Shown here piece after piece: positions 12,439 to 24,912 of a stretch of DNA of 64,000 nucleotides (position 1 is its first letter; each line of letters begins with the position of its first letter). The position numbers and the translations under genes are program-made. Source of the stretch: Calonectria ilicicola (Eukaryota; Ascomycota; Sordariomycetes; Hypocreales; Nectriaceae). The DNA lies in NCBI GenBank assembly GCA_020809705.1, contig CP085830.1, positions 1,240,001-1,304,000 of the forward strand, in the 5' to 3' direction. Below the pieces are notes generated by a model. The model was given only the letters and a program-made list of their open reading frames with translations. It was not told the DNA's origin and searched no databases.

Positions 12439-13400
12439 GTTGGGTTAGAAAAAGGGCAGAGTGGTTAGGCGTATGAATATGTGGTGAGTTGAGCAGCAAG
12501 AATGTACAAGACGACGATGGTGAGATTGTGAGAATGGGGAAACTGGAGAAACTTAAGGTCGGCGGCCAAGGGACCTTGACCGTTGAGTCAGCAAGCCTCA
12601 TTGATCAAGGCTACGTCTGAGGTCACATCAGTGCTCCCGCTGCATCCAGTGAGAAGTGGCCAGGTCAGCTAAACTGCAGCATAGCTCAGCCACCTTGCAT
12701 CTGTCTGACTTGATTGGAGGTTAGACATCCAATAATACGCGGCCATCTCAAAACACGATGATACGGATAAGCCGAAAGGGCATTCTGGTATCATACTATG
12801 TGCAAATGTGGGTCGGGAACGGGCATTTTGGTAACGTGGACGTCATTGGGATACCATAATGCCCTTTGCCTTATTTTGCCGCCGCAGTGGTTCGCCCTTG
12901 CGGCAGTACGGTAGCATCCACTCCACTCCACAGCTACTCTTGTTGAATGCCAAAATGCCCGATCACGGCCCTGAATGCATCAAAGTTCACCCACCAAGGT
13001 GACGGCCATGCAATTTTGAAATGACAACCTCCGCCGAAGCCCTCATCTACCTAATGGTCGCAGCACCCCCAACTGTCGCCATTTTGACTGACTATTTGGC
13101 GAAGAATTTTAAATTCGAGATCAACTCTATTGGATGCGATGTTGCAAACTCATTTTTTGCCACCTGAATCCTAGTTATGGGTAGACCTTTGCGGATTCTC
13201 TGTTTCATGAGCTTTAGTGATGCTTGGAGGGCCAAAGCCAAAATTGATACTTTATTTTTTTCGGTAAACCTTGCCTTGTAAAGCTTCCTTTTCACACCCG
13301 TAGCTATAGGCTCAGTTAGTTAAATACACACGCACCCACACCCGCCTTGAATCCCATCTTGTCCGTATCATCACCTCATTCGGTAGATTTCACTGTTGAT
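12439..13400. other. Divergent promoter region
   Basis: Spacer between the minus-strand Clr5/ankyrin gene and the plus-strand F-box-like gene, so it should contain both promoters. No coding feature is supported. An open frame at 13092-13295 (minus) is low-complexity and unsupported. Confidence 0.6.
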
Positions 13401-14627
13401 ATGGTCGCCATTACCAACCTCCCGTGCGAGATCATCGCCATGGTCCTGCGCAACTTGGACGACATCAGCCTCCTCATCTCTGCCATCCGCAGCTGCTACC
13501 ACTTCTACGCAGCCTACAAAGAGATTCCAGGGATCGCTGCCGAGATTCTGTGCCGTCGAGTCCCTAAGAGTTTGTTGCCCTATACCGCTGCTCTTGTTGA
13601 GATATCGCACCTTCCACACCAATGCACACGCGCCCAAGTTGTTGATTTTTTCCATCGGTTCACCCATGAGCCGGAAAAGCTCGTATCTAGCATTCGCTCC
13701 ATGCCGTTGGTTGATTTGTCCAAAGCAGACCGCACTTATTCTCTCATTAATCAGCTGACCACTAATTTTGCCTATGATGCATGGAAGCTCATGTTTGAAC
13801 AAAGCCAGAATGCGCTGGACGGATTCTGCCTACGCCCTACGGAGCACCTTCGCTTTTCCCGTGCCTTTTACAGAGCCGAACTGTTATTCGCCATTTTCCA
13901 AAACAGCAAGCTCAATGACATTCAAATATTTCAAACTACTTCCGAAATATTTAGCACAGAGTTATCCATGTGGGAAAACGAACAACTTTCTTGTGTCCAT
14001 GACTACCTAGAAAATATCTTATCAACAGGTTGATCTTTTCTGTCCTAATACCTTTATTTTGATTGATTTACTAATATGGATATAGCTACTCGCAAAGTTA
14101 TAACCCGAGACGTTGGATTTAGAGAATCATCCAGACATTATGGACCTTCTAGAACCTGGATGCACCGTTTGGTATGGATTTACCCAGCACTGCAAGAAAC
14201 CTGCTAATAAATCAGATAGATGTCTCAGGGCATAGAGTTTATCTCTAACGTCGTTAATCAAACCTCATACGACACGCAGCGAGCTATATTGAGGACTACC
14301 CTCTCGCGTAACATCCCCCAATATGCTCTAACTTTATATTATTCAACAGACTGGGGCGATCATCCAATCCCCAACGGCGAAGGCCTCGCCGCAATTAGCA
14401 TAGATGGCCTTCGAGCCTTAGCCTCACAACTCAACCCTCACGATCCGGACGAGGGGCCGTTCTTCAGTTTTCAGTTTCCGTTTAGAGGCATGCCAACTGG
14501 AGAATACACACGACTCTTCAGGACTCGGAGTCTTCGGAGGATCGCTTATGTGCTATGGGATTGGGAACGCATCCAACATTACCAGTTGGCTAACGTGTAC
14601 CAACAAAGAATACAAAATGCCACATAG
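13401..14627 (+). CDS. F-box-like hypothetical protein
   Basis: Exons 13401-14028, 14086-14171 and 14220-14627 encode 373 aa. The N-terminus (TNLPCEIIAMVLRNLDDISL) has the LP..I...L..L pattern of an F-box, which would link the protein to an SCF ubiquitin ligase through Skp1. The rest is a fungal-specific region without a domain I recognise, including an FFSFQFPF segment near the C-terminus. The start at 13401 is the first ATG of the frame and sits just before the F-box. The first intron uses a weak GTTGAT donor. The second is only 48 nt. Both are needed to join the long open frame to the last exon. Substrate target unknown. Confidence 0.75.
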
Positions 14628-17233
14628 AAACGGATTTGCAGGCGAGTGTATTCCTGGGCACGAATCATTCCAGGAATTTGGCATAAGGAGGCGGAATGAC
14701 ATCAGAAGAATGATAATACTGTTCGTGTAGTTCGCTCGTTCGAGCTTGACTTTCTCAGAATGTAAAAGTGTACAAATAATATGAAGCAATCCTGTGACTT
14801 TGGGAAGGTTGAAGATTCACAAGCAAAGCTTTTGGCTCGTGGGACTTTCAGAAGATGGATTTCGTACAACAAATATTCAGACGAATGAGTATGGAGAGCG
14901 TAGGTTTGACCAGCAGCAACCTACCAATAGGTATTCCATAACACTGCTGAGTCACGAATAAGCATCTTCATTCCTTTCTGGGTTGTTTCGGAAATTACTT
15001 TCTCACACAGCAGAAGATGCTGACCTCAGCTAATGCGGACATCCAGTCTATAGCAACAACTCTCCATCCCGTCAGCACAGCTGACAAAAAATAAAAAGAA
15101 GTACGGGCAACCTTTCAGATTCATGGTCAATCTTACTGCTAAACCAATAACGCGTATTTGAACTCCAAGTATGGATCCGCCAATAAAGAGGATATAAGCA
15201 TTCAGGCGATGAACACTCTGCATAGGAGTACAACGACTACGTCCCATCAAAAAGAAAGGGTGTCGCTGCTATCAGTCACCTCAGGATGAGGAATCTGTAC
15301 AAGGCGGCAGAACCCCGATGGGAAGGTTTCAACAAATTTGACAAAGAGAATTCTCTTGCTAGATAAAGGTGGTGTGTGAATTGCGTGTGTTGAAGAACCT
15401 TTACCAGAAACCGAGTTCAAGTAGCCGCCATGACGTTTCAAATAGACCATAGCTTGAAACGTGACGTGATTAAAAGCCCGATTTCACTTTTCACGGTCAT
15501 GTCATGGAACGTTGCACTGACAATTTATCGGTTTCCAGAAATAAAAAGGAATGACGCATTGAACACGGTACCGTGACAAGGACTCTATTTAGATTTCCCA
15601 ATCGGGAGACTAGCAACCGTAACTGGAATGAGTGACGTATTTTCAACTTTCAGCTCGCCAAGAGCCAAGACACTATGCAGTTTTTCCTTCCTGACAATAC
15701 GAGCATCATTTTTACATTCGTGACCAATTATTTCTCATTCAATCCGGCCCGTCTTTTACATGCTGACCAACAAGCGGCTCAAGTGACTATGCTGAGAGCC
15801 AGTCACAACAACGTTACAGTGGATCTCACCAGGCTGAGAGCAGACTTTTGTAAAAATGGCTGCGGCACAGAACATTCGTCGGGCAACAAGGAATACGGCA
15901 TGATCTCCTATCCTAGCCTCTATAAGCATAATCTGCCGCTCCCTTCCGATGGTGGGGGCTTAGCAGCCGATCGTCGTTGAGCCGTCGGATTCTCCGCCCG
16001 CAATTCCGTACAATTTCACTGTGGAGCGTCGATCAGAAGGGCCTCATGTTCAGCCAGCCCTGCTGCTACTGCAAGCCATCTCGGGCAATCACAGTGCACT
16101 GACCATATTTGTTCCCAATTACCATCAATCTTTCGTATTGCGGGCAGCAGGACGTCAGACATGGCTAGCCTTGTGCCAAAGGTCATCAGCACTAACAGCA
16201 GTGATGCACTTATAAGATTGGGCCTAGGGAATGCGCTCACTCGCAGCCAAGACCTCGCAAAATTTCACAGTGGGCGCTGATTGGAGAGCGGTTGGAACGT
16301 GATTACGAGCGCAATTGGCTTCGCCTCCAGCTGTGAAGCCACATGTCGCGCTCTGGGGGAAATTTCTATGGGGAAAAGTAAGCACAAAATCGTCTAAAAA
16401 GGTATATGGGGAACATCAGTACTGGCATGCTGTCTTGCAATACCGGGTCTCCCCCGTAGCGGCGCCGTCGGGAACAGGGCAATCGATGATCTGGCACTAG
16501 ACAAAATGGTTTGCCAGTTCAAGCAGATGAAGAACAGTCCTTGATCAGATGGGATTTTTTTTATCTATCCAAGGCCGTAATCTACGCGAGGTAAACACAA
16601 AAATAAAGGCAAAAAGAAAACATATGCGTCAGCCTTAACCCACCGTCAATTGATGCGAAACCGACTGGTCAAGTTCAAACGTGGGCCATCGGGCCTTTCA
16701 GGTACACTGCCACGCGGATCGTCGGGGACATTCTGAATTAAAAGCATGCATAAAATTAGCAGGGTTAGGCCAAAAGTCCCCCTGTGGCGGCGCTGCATCG
16801 CGTTGTCGCCGGCACATTTTTTCAAGCTGTATCCACCCGAGCTAACTAACTAACTGTTTGTGTGTGTGTGTGTGTGGTGTGTGTGCACGTCTGACTCGCC
16901 CGTGAAGGGGGGCTAGCTCCCACCTGTCGCTCCGCATCACCAACTTGCTTGCTTGTCTCATTCTTACAGTCCACTTTCAGCCCGTGAGATGGCCCATTCT
17001 TCAACTCCTGAAATGCCAAGACGACCAGAGAATGCTAATTATTTTCTGACACTGACGGCCCGTGCGAAGCTGAACGGGTGCGCTTTGTCATCCCGCTACT
17101 GTGCATCTATTTAAGCTCCGCGACCCCCAGCTGCTTTTACATTCAGATCAGCGGCCTCTCATCTCCACAGCCACCATTGTATCAAGTAAAAACGCCAGTT
17201 CCTGCCAATCGAACAATTCTTTTTCTTCCAAAA
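14628..17233. other. 2.6-kb gene-poor region with a GT microsatellite
   Basis: No gene could be supported on either strand. Open frames are under about 100 codons and lack domain or splice logic. A GT dinucleotide run lies around 16858-16885. A TATA-like CTATTTAAG at about 17106-17114 is positioned as the promoter of the TIL-domain gene. Confidence 0.55.
16858..16885. repeat. (GT)n microsatellite
   Basis: Uninterrupted TG/GT dinucleotides followed by one interruption (GTGGTG) and further GT units. No coding overlap. Confidence 0.85.
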
Positions 17234-17628
17234 ATGAAGTTTCTCAGCACCGTTGCTGTCCTCTTCGCCGCCGGCGCCATGGCTGGCCCTCTGGTGAAGC
17301 GACAGGACGAGGGCTCCTGCGAGGTAAACAAACCCGGGTCGCCCTGAGCTAGGGAGTTGCACACGCTAACAAATGTTTGAAACACAGGACCCCAACGCCA
17401 CATTCAAGAGCTGCGGCACTGCTTGCCCACCTACCTGCAAGAACCCCGATCCCCAGATCTGCACCATGCAGTGCGTTGCTGAGTGCCAGTGCAATGAGGG
17501 TTTTGTCCTGGACGAGGTGAGCCCCAACAATCTTGATACTTTCCATTTAAAGTGTTAAACGCTAATTCTTTCTCAAATCACAGGCCTCCCAGAAGTGTGT
17601 GGCAGTTGACCAGTGCCCCAAGGCATAA
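17234..17628 (+). CDS. Small secreted cysteine-rich protein with a trypsin-inhibitor-like (TIL) domain
   Basis: Three exons (17234-17323, 17388-17516, 17584-17628) encode 87 aa. Residues 1-18 form a signal peptide (MKFLSTVAVLFAAGAMAG) and a KR site follows at LVKRQ, suggesting Kex2-type processing. The mature part carries ten cysteines in the spacing of a TIL domain, including TACPPTC, CVAECQCNEGFV and the closing KCVAVDQCP. TIL proteins usually inhibit serine proteases or act as small structural cysteine-rich proteins. The reactive-site loop target cannot be predicted. The exons and both introns have standard borders. Likely extracellular. Confidence 0.9.
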
Positions 17629-18426
17629 ATTACCTAGCCCAAAGCGCTTGAACTTTGGACAATTGTCCCTTCTTGTTGTTTCTTCTTCCGGGATGGCGAT
17701 AAATCCATGTCTACAATTCCACAGTTTAGACCGACGGTTGTTTTGGGCATTCTTGGGTAGAAAAACGACACGGTCCCTCGGCAAAGGCACCACCAAGGAG
17801 TACGCCTCGCTGATTTCCGGGACGCCTTCATAGTAGCTCAATTTAATTCTCAAGTACATTTTTTTTCTTCAAATGATTGATTATTCTCGACATTGATCCC
17901 TGGCGTTCGTGCATGCTTCAAAGTGTGAAAGAAATGAGCCTGATTGCAGTCACAAGGGTTATAGTAGCAGTGACTGTACCTTGATTAACAGGGTGTCATC
18001 GAGCAATTAAAGTTTCTGGGGTCAAGCAAACGAAAAGTGTCATCCTTACCAGAGTTTGTCCGACTTGACGGCGCGGTCGGTCTGGAGATGGCAGTCTGTG
18101 ACGTCACTGTCGGAGACTAAACATTGAGAGGGAGCCCAGCTCCCAGAATAGCACGTCCCAAAATAGCTGCTTGGGGAGGCAGGTCTGCTTCACACACACG
18201 AAAAATAGTCATTTATTCCCTTGCTTCTGATGCTTTATGTGCAATCAACTGCGTGCACTCTGTATTTGATCAACTCTCTAAGCGAGACCCCTTTGGCTTG
18301 GCACAATTTCGCCACCATCATCAGGGTCAGCCCAAAAGAAAAAAAAAAAAAAAAGAAAAAAGAAACGAAGGTTTGTTGAGAAAATTGGCTCCCAACGTCT
18401 AAAATACAGCACCCTCCAAATCGAAA
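17629..18426. other. Convergent intergenic region
   Basis: 3' regions of the TIL and HET genes. Contains a purine-rich A tract at about 18342-18367. No gene supported. Confidence 0.6.
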
Positions 18427-20379
18427 TCAATCCTCCTTGGAACCAGATACGCTCAGGCCTTCGAATAGAGATTCCATGCTCCAATTACTTGAGTTTTTGA
18501 TCTCTATTAAAAGCTTATAGCTTTGTCTTCCCAAGAATTTGTATGGCATAATACGCGCTCGAGCCCGAAATCCAATTCCGAATGTTTCTGACCAGGTATC
18601 CTGAAACCCCGTGTCCTTGAATCTCTTAACGTAGATGTTTTCCGCCTTCCTCAGGGTGTTGTACGTGACATCCTGAACTGCCATCTGCGAAAGCGTCTCA
18701 TCTAGAAACGAATCCCAGCATTCGACCCAACACACCAGTCTTGTTTTAGGTGACATGGGCAAATACGGGTCGGCATCTCGAATTCCCCATAACACGAAAA
18801 ATCCAGTCTCCAAGTTACTGAAGAACAGCGTGTCCATCAGCTTCAAGTTACCGACGGTGCACTGTTCTATTAGTGCAGTACCCTGACGAAGTAGAACTTG
18901 TTTCTCAATGTAGTTTTTTGAGTTCGCTCGAAATTCCCAGCTGCCAATAGATCGAACTTCAAGCTGTAGCTGAGGTGTGTTGGATAAGTCTGAGCGTGGC
19001 GGCTGTATGTTCGGTAACAGGATCCTTTTCTGCTCAAACAGTTCAACATTGCACTCCACTTTTCCATTCTTAACCCCATTCCAGCCCCCGAAGAATACCG
19101 TCAGTTGTCCGACGATTTCAGGCTCAGTGTCAGGTTTGATGATCACCAGAGCTTCGTTATGCTCACGAACATAGCCCATGGCCGGGTTATTATGCTGAAG
19201 GGGTGTAACAAAGATGGCAACCCGGGACAGGTAGTCGATTTCTATCGCACAGCTTAAAACTGCCAACTCAAGCTCATACACCTTGTCCGGGCCCTTATTA
19301 GGGTGTGGAAGAGTGACGGTGCAAGGCATGAGCAAAACGTCAATCTCCAAGCCTCTTGGGGTGCTGACCATGTCGTTTCTGGAAAGCCGGCCAGTATCTC
19401 TATTGTATACCGCTAACTGGAACGCGGATGGCAGTTGTGGGAGATAGGGCTTAAGGCGTTGTGGCGATTGCGCTCGCAAATACGGCTCGGTCCAAGTCAA
19501 CATTGTTTGGTCCGGGGTATTTCTCAAAATCTCATCCTGTAGGCGCTGAAAGGCATGCTTTCCTTCTCCATAAAGCAATGGCATATTGATGGAAAACAAA
19601 CCCATCAAGCAGTATGCCATGTCTTCTTCGCGCGTAGTCGTGCGGCCGGCCGCCCACTTCATCTTGCCGGCAATCGACTCCTCAGATAAGACCATCTCCA
19701 AGCCTTCATAGTTCCCACAGGCGGCGCAAGCAAACCTCGGGTTCGGGCTGCTAGGCCGATAAATGTGCAGTCGAAGCAGAATGTAGGGCGCAACGCCAGT
19801 AATTTCTGCGATCCTCTTCGCAAGTTTGTGTCGGCTGTACATGTGGTTCCAGTCCCGATCAAAGAATTCGACTCCATGCGGAGCAATGAGCTCTTGCAAG
19901 GTCCATCCGCGGGTGAACCAGCGGCTAGTGTCAAAATTGGTCATGGTGCCATCAGCCTCGAGTGTAACATCCTCCATGAATACATAGCAGGCAGCTGAGT
20001 TCTTATACCACTTGAACATGGAATTGATGGCTTCCGTCAACTCAGCGCTGCTAGTCTTGTCTATGCAGCATGTGTCGACCCAGACATACTCAAAGCCATC
20101 TTGAACAGCTTGCTTGCAGGTGTTGAGGATCTTTTGCAGCCCCCGGCTGGGATCGTCTAAGTGCTGGTGAATGCCGCGCTGGAGATCTTCAAAGGTAAAT
20201 TCATCCTCGCCCCAGGTATGCGATAGAATGGCATAGCGGGGCGGAGTTTTCCCCAGAAATGATTCTAGTTTGTATGTGGATGCGTGCAGTAGCCGCATTT
20301 CCGCCTGTGGTTGGGGGTGAATTACAGTTGATTCGTTGCTTGCTGGTAAATACAGAGAAATGTTGATGGATGGGCGCAT
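18427..20379 (-). CDS. HET-domain protein (heterokaryon incompatibility type)
   Basis: Single-exon gene, 650 aa from 20379 or 623 aa from the in-frame ATG at 20298. The second start (MRLLHASTYKLE) is the conventional beginning of this family and may be the true one. Family blocks are clear: YAILSHTWGEDEFTFEDL, then FEYVWVDTCCIDKTSSAELT, then WYKNSAACYVFMEDV and RWFTRGWTLQELIAPHGV. The long C-terminal region is typical of HET proteins with a fungal-specific tail. HET proteins can trigger programmed cell death when unlike strains fuse, or act as innate-immunity-like receptors. The trigger here is unknown. An AT-rich TATATATAA element lies upstream near 20527-20537. Confidence 0.93.
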   Translation of the reverse strand: MRPSINISLYLPASNESTVIHPQPQAEMRLLHASTYKLESFLGKTPPRYAILSHTWGEDEFTFEDLQRGIHQHLDDPSRGLQKILNTCKQAVQDGFEYVWVDTCCIDKTSSAELTEAINSMFKWYKNSAACYVFMEDVTLEADGTMTNFDTSRWFTRGWTLQELIAPHGVEFFDRDWNHMYSRHKLAKRIAEITGVAPYILLRLHIYRPSSPNPRFACAACGNYEGLEMVLSEESIAGKMKWAAGRTTTREEDMAYCLMGLFSINMPLLYGEGKHAFQRLQDEILRNTPDQTMLTWTEPYLRAQSPQRLKPYLPQLPSAFQLAVYNRDTGRLSRNDMVSTPRGLEIDVLLMPCTVTLPHPNKGPDKVYELELAVLSCAIEIDYLSRVAIFVTPLQHNNPAMGYVREHNEALVIIKPDTEPEIVGQLTVFFGGWNGVKNGKVECNVELFEQKRILLPNIQPPRSDLSNTPQLQLEVRSIGSWEFRANSKNYIEKQVLLRQGTALIEQCTVGNLKLMDTLFFSNLETGFFVLWGIRDADPYLPMSPKTRLVCWVECWDSFLDETLSQMAVQDVTYNTLRKAENIYVKRFKDTGFQDTWSETFGIGFRARARIMPYKFLGRQSYKLLIEIKNSSNWSMESLFEGLSVSGSKED

Positions 20380-21760
20380 TTCCCACTTAACCCCTCACCC
20401 TGGCCAATTTAGGCATAGAGAATATGCCGACGGTTCTGCTTAAGGAACAAGCATTTTCTCGGTATAAGCCCACCACAGTGCTGCTTCCTCCACACCGAGG
20501 TTCAAGTTGCTTATAACACTACTCATTATATATAAAATTTTCCAGTCTTATGGAATGCGCCTAATTTCTTCCCCGACTTTCAGCTCTTGTCTGCTGGACT
20601 CTAGCTCATATTGCAGCTGAACATGAGACCCAATTTTTAGCAGGCATGCGACGACCCTGTCCACCACCGACACGTGACTTCGATCGCCAAGAGGATCCAA
20701 TGATTCAGGCCATACCCAACTAGGGGAATGGTGTAAAAAGTTCAGATCGCAGAAGGGAATGGTTCACTCCGCAATATGAAACTTGTTTAAGAAAACGTCT
20801 GGTGGATGTTACGAGGGGCGGCATCAGAGGGCTGAAACTGAAACTTCCCAGTCGGCATCCCTGTTCTCAGGTCTGGTTGTCATGAGCTTAGCCACAATAG
20901 CCAACCACAGCTTTCAAAAACAGCCTCTATGGTCCGCATACTTTCTCACATAGCTACAGTTGAAACCTATACGTAAGCTTTGTACGTGTTTATTTTTGTG
21001 AATTGTATTATGCTCGCTGCATAGGTCGAACAACCGACAGTTGGTGAGGCGCGTCCACACAACTGCGCCACATGTTTCTCGCAACGCACGAGCCAATGTA
21101 GCCACAACCTCAACAACAAACAAACATGTGCAGGGTAGGGAAAGTCATTACCAAATCGCGAGTCTATCAACCATCAAGCTCGATTACAAACAAAATGTTC
21201 CCATTTGTAGATATTTATCCTTGATTATTCAATATGTATTTCCAATTTACTTCTTATTTCTATGGATCGGGCCCTCATATTGCGCCTTTTAGACACGATT
21301 CGCTGTACCGATGTAGGGCAATCGACTCGGGAAGGCAACATCCGGATCTGTTCATTTCTCCATTTGACTCAACTCAGCCTCGTCAAGGCAATATTTATTT
21401 TACATTAACAAAAAGAGAGAATGTCTGAATTTAAATCACATTCAAACTAAAAATCCTACGGAATCTTCAGCTAGGATAAAAATTTAAGCTAAATCGAAGC
21501 ATAGAAATTGACGCTTGCAAGCTCCTTTACGCTGTGGTTGTGCAGCAATTCTCGCTGCTTTCCTTCCTCTTGACCTCCAAAACTGGGACTAGTCTCCCAC
21601 TGGCTGGCTGGTGGGGAAACGCCTTCTACCTACAAGCGGGAGTTGCTCACCGTCTTGTACGCTCTCTATGGATTAATCAGCATCTATGCCGCCCAAGACC
21701 TCTTTAAAACCCAGCAGCTAGCCCCGTGGATAATTATTCCCGGCAACAGGCGCGCTATCA
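20380..21760. other. Divergent intergenic region
   Basis: 1.4 kb between the HET gene (minus) and the MFS gene (plus). Presumably contains both promoters. No coding feature or RNA gene is supported. Confidence 0.6.
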
Positions 21761-23197
21761 ATGGACTCAATTAAACCCCCGCTCGCCACAGACAGTGTGG
21801 CTTTGGCTGATGGCGATTTTGAATTGGCCACGGTGATTGCGCAAACGAATGCAGTTAACGACGATGAGCTGGAATACCCCGAGGGCGGAACAACAGCCTG
21901 GTTGGTTGTTGTTGGCGCTTGGTGCGCCATGGTCCCCTCTATGGGTCTGTTAAACACTCTCGCTGTGCTCCAAGCTTGGGTTCTGGAGCACGAACTATCA
22001 GGCATGTCGGAGTCTACCATAGGCTGGATATTCAGTGTATACGGATTCTTGCTCTACTTTTTTGGAGCGCAAGTCGGTGAGTTTCGTCGATCTGCACCGG
22101 AAAACGTGCTGCGTCCATGCAACTAACTGCTCCTGCACAAGGTCCGATTTTCGACGCCCACGATGTCAGAGTGCTGATAATTCCGGGCTCTATCGGGATG
22201 GTGCTCTCCATGATTTTTGTCAGCTTTTCCACAGGTATTATGCCATTTTCCCCATCAGCAACCTCAATTCTCGCTTACCTCGTGCGCAGAGTTTTATCAG
22301 TTCCTCTTATCGTTTGGCGTGCTTGGTGGCTTATCTGCGTCCCTGCTTTTTAACCCGAGTATTGCCGCCGTTGGACACTGGTTCTACAAGCGCCGGGGGT
22401 TCGCAACTGGGATAGCTTGCACGGCCGGAGGCATGGGAGGAGTGGGCTTTCCGCTCATAATCCTCTATCTTGCTCCCAAAACCGGATTTCCATGGGCGAT
22501 ACGAGTCATTGCATTGATCCTCGCTCTAGCGGGTATAATTGCGTGCTGTACTTTGCGCAAGAGATTGCCGCCAAACAAGAAGGCTGGGTCCTCCATCGAT
22601 CTGAAAGCATTGTCTGACGTCAAGTTTGCAACTACAACGGTGGCAGTATTTCTCGTTGAGTTTGCTGTGTTTATTCCATACTCGTACATCTCTTCATATG
22701 CCATTGCAAATGGATTTGAGCCGAGAGATGCATATCTTCTCAACACACTGCTCAACGTGGGGGCAGTTCCTGGGCGGGCCTTGCCAGGCTATGTCGCCGA
22801 CCGATTCGGAACCTTCAATACCATGTGTGTGACAGCATTAACATGCGCGACAATGATACTTGCACTATGGCTAACGGCTGGTGGAAACTATGCTATGACA
22901 ACGTCATTCACCATGCTTTTCGGATTTTGGTCTGGTGCCGCCATCAGTCTAACACCGGTTTGCGTGGGGCAAGTGTGCAAGATTGAGGATTATGGGAAGC
23001 GTAGTGGCACGACGTTTTTTATTGCTAGTTTTGGAGCCTTGACAGGTATTCCAATTGCAGGTGCAATTCTAGAGGCAAACCATGGCTCATACCAGGGTCT
23101 CATTATATTTGCTGGAATATTTTATGTCCTGGCTGTTGTTGCTTTCGTCGTCGCTAGAGGTGTCTCTGCGGGCTGGGGTTTGAGAGTCAACTTTTAA
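21761..23197 (+). CDS. MFS transporter, monocarboxylate-permease type
   Basis: Exons 21761-22076, 22142-22234 and 22290-23197 give 438 aa with about 12 predicted membrane segments. The N-terminal tail ends in EYPEGGTTAWLVVVGAW, the signature lead-in to helix 1 of fungal MCT-like (SLC16) permeases, and VGHWFYKRRGFATGIACTAG is the conserved loop of the same family. Such carriers move monocarboxylates or related small acids across the plasma membrane by proton symport. Substrate here is unknown. Splice phases are consistent (G|GT and G|AG). Neighbours give no clear pathway. Confidence 0.9.
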
Positions 23198-23399
23198 ACG
23201 AGACTATTTCGAGTCCAGACAATGTGACATCGTATTTTATGAAGAGCAGATACAGTGGTGTGTACAAATGGCAAAAATTACTGAAAACATTTTCAAGGCC
23301 GATTTCGGCGTAGTCTTCCTGGTTTCTTCACCCACATTGCTGCAACGACGTATCTGAACATCTAATAGCAGCTTTAAAATAAAACGGCATCTGTAAGAA

Positions 23400-24453
23400 T
23401 TATTTATTTGGGCCACCAATTTCGTCCACCGCTTTAACGAGATTGCTGATCTCTTCCTCGCACTTCCTCCTGCTCAACTGTTGCTTCTCATACGTTTTTC
23501 GTAGTTCATCCACCATAAATCGCTTCAAAGGAGCTTTCTTTGCAGCTTTGTAGTCAAAGACCACAATATCCTCAAAGCATCTTGCTGCGGCTCTTTGGTG
23601 TCGCTCTGAGATAATCACGGCCTCCAGTAAAATGTGATCAGAGTCGTAGTTGGGAGGCGAGATGAGTTTGTGGAGTACGGTTGTTCGGTCAGGGTAGTCC
23701 ATGGGCTATGCGAAATTAGAATAACTTCTGCACAGCGATCTTTGAAGCTTACAAATTTGTAGTCAGTCTTGATGCTCCTGAGGATCAGACCCAGGCCTCG
23801 GGGGGTCATTAGATCAATCCAATCCTGCTGGTGTTCCGGGCTGGCTATCTCCGCGTGGTTGCGTAGCCAGTTTACACGACCAGCCTCGGCAAACTTGTTA
23901 TATATGACATTGTTTACGTGCCCTGCAGATTCATTAAGTACGAGGTGGAGCTAAAGAAATGTGCAGATTATTTACCCTGGTCATCCAATGTCAGCAACTT
24001 CAATTTCTCTGAGACCAAGTTCCATTACTTACCATGCTGTCCTATAACCAAGAAAGGCGCGCGTTAATAAATCAAATATCCATGAATTTAAGCTTCATGT
24101 GAACGTACCATATCACCCCAAGTGACTTGGTGATGATCGAGACCCCTCCATTCCTTAGCCGTCAAGAAGCCTTCACCTCCGGCTAGAAGCTCCAGCCATC
24201 GATGTTGAAGGTGATTCGCTAGTTCCTTGGCTTTTTGGACCTTCTCAGATGAGACATCGGGCTCCTGGAATCGTTTGAGGCGCTGGTTTACGTCAGAAAG
24301 CCATCGGGGATTGTTCGCGTGGTTCTTCCGGGCGGGTCGGCTTGAATGGAATTGGCGCGTCGCGCCGGCTGCAATTGGGGCAATTGAAGTGCGGGCACCG
24401 GTGAGCGCTATGACGCTTCCAATTGAGATGCTTGGTCGTATTAATCGCGCCAT
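23400..24453 (-). CDS. HotDog-fold thioesterase-like protein, probably mitochondrial
   Basis: Exons 24109-24453, a nine-base microexon 24033-24041, 23753-23950 and 23400-23705 give 285 aa with all phases zero. The N-terminus is Arg/Ser-rich (MARLIRPS ... RQFHSSRPARKN), a likely mitochondrial presequence. The acyl-CoA thioesterase-like core has VTWGDM, then DSM from the microexon, then GHVNNVIYNKFAEAGRVNW, which is the HotDog helix. It would hydrolyse or bind an acyl thioester. Exon 3 was started after the strong acceptor TTTCTTTAG because it keeps the frame. The weaker acceptor nearer GHVNN would break it. The resulting extra LHLVLNESA is unusual, so this junction is the least certain part. 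Confidence 0.8.
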
Positions 24454-24912
24454 TTTGGGTGATTTGTTTCTATCGTCGATGGATGTTGATGGAAGAGTGA
24501 GATTGACTTGTCCGATGAGCCGCCATAATCGGCTGCCGTCGGCCCAATCATCGGCTACTACGCCGCCTGGATCGGACCTAGGAACTAACTTACGCCCTTG
24601 CCGAGGAACTCCAAACGCAGAAGTGGTAAGGCTGATGAACAAACGGCATCTAGACTATTTGCCATGCTCGTATTTCTTTTTTTTTTCTTCTTCTATTTCT
24701 TTCCCCCAACAGCGCATTTTTATGCGGCTGATTTAACAATCGTGCATTTTTGGAGTGCTGGGCGGTTTGACATGAACGGTGACGTAAAATATCGGGAAAG
24801 CGAGAAATTCATGGGCTATGCATATGAAGATTGTAAATTTGGGTGACGATTTGAGCTGCGATATTAAGGTAGCTAGGTCGGAAATTTTTGATGACATCTT
24901 CCCACAGAAAAA
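24454..24912. other. Intergenic region
   Basis: Promoter side of the HotDog gene and 3' side of the NmrA-like gene. A pyrimidine-rich run occurs at about 24668-24700. Nothing else seen. Confidence 0.6.

Noticed and set aside
15990..16290. Two AATTTCAC-containing segments that looked like a direct repeat
   Set aside because: Similarity falls away after about ten bases, too little to call a repeat.
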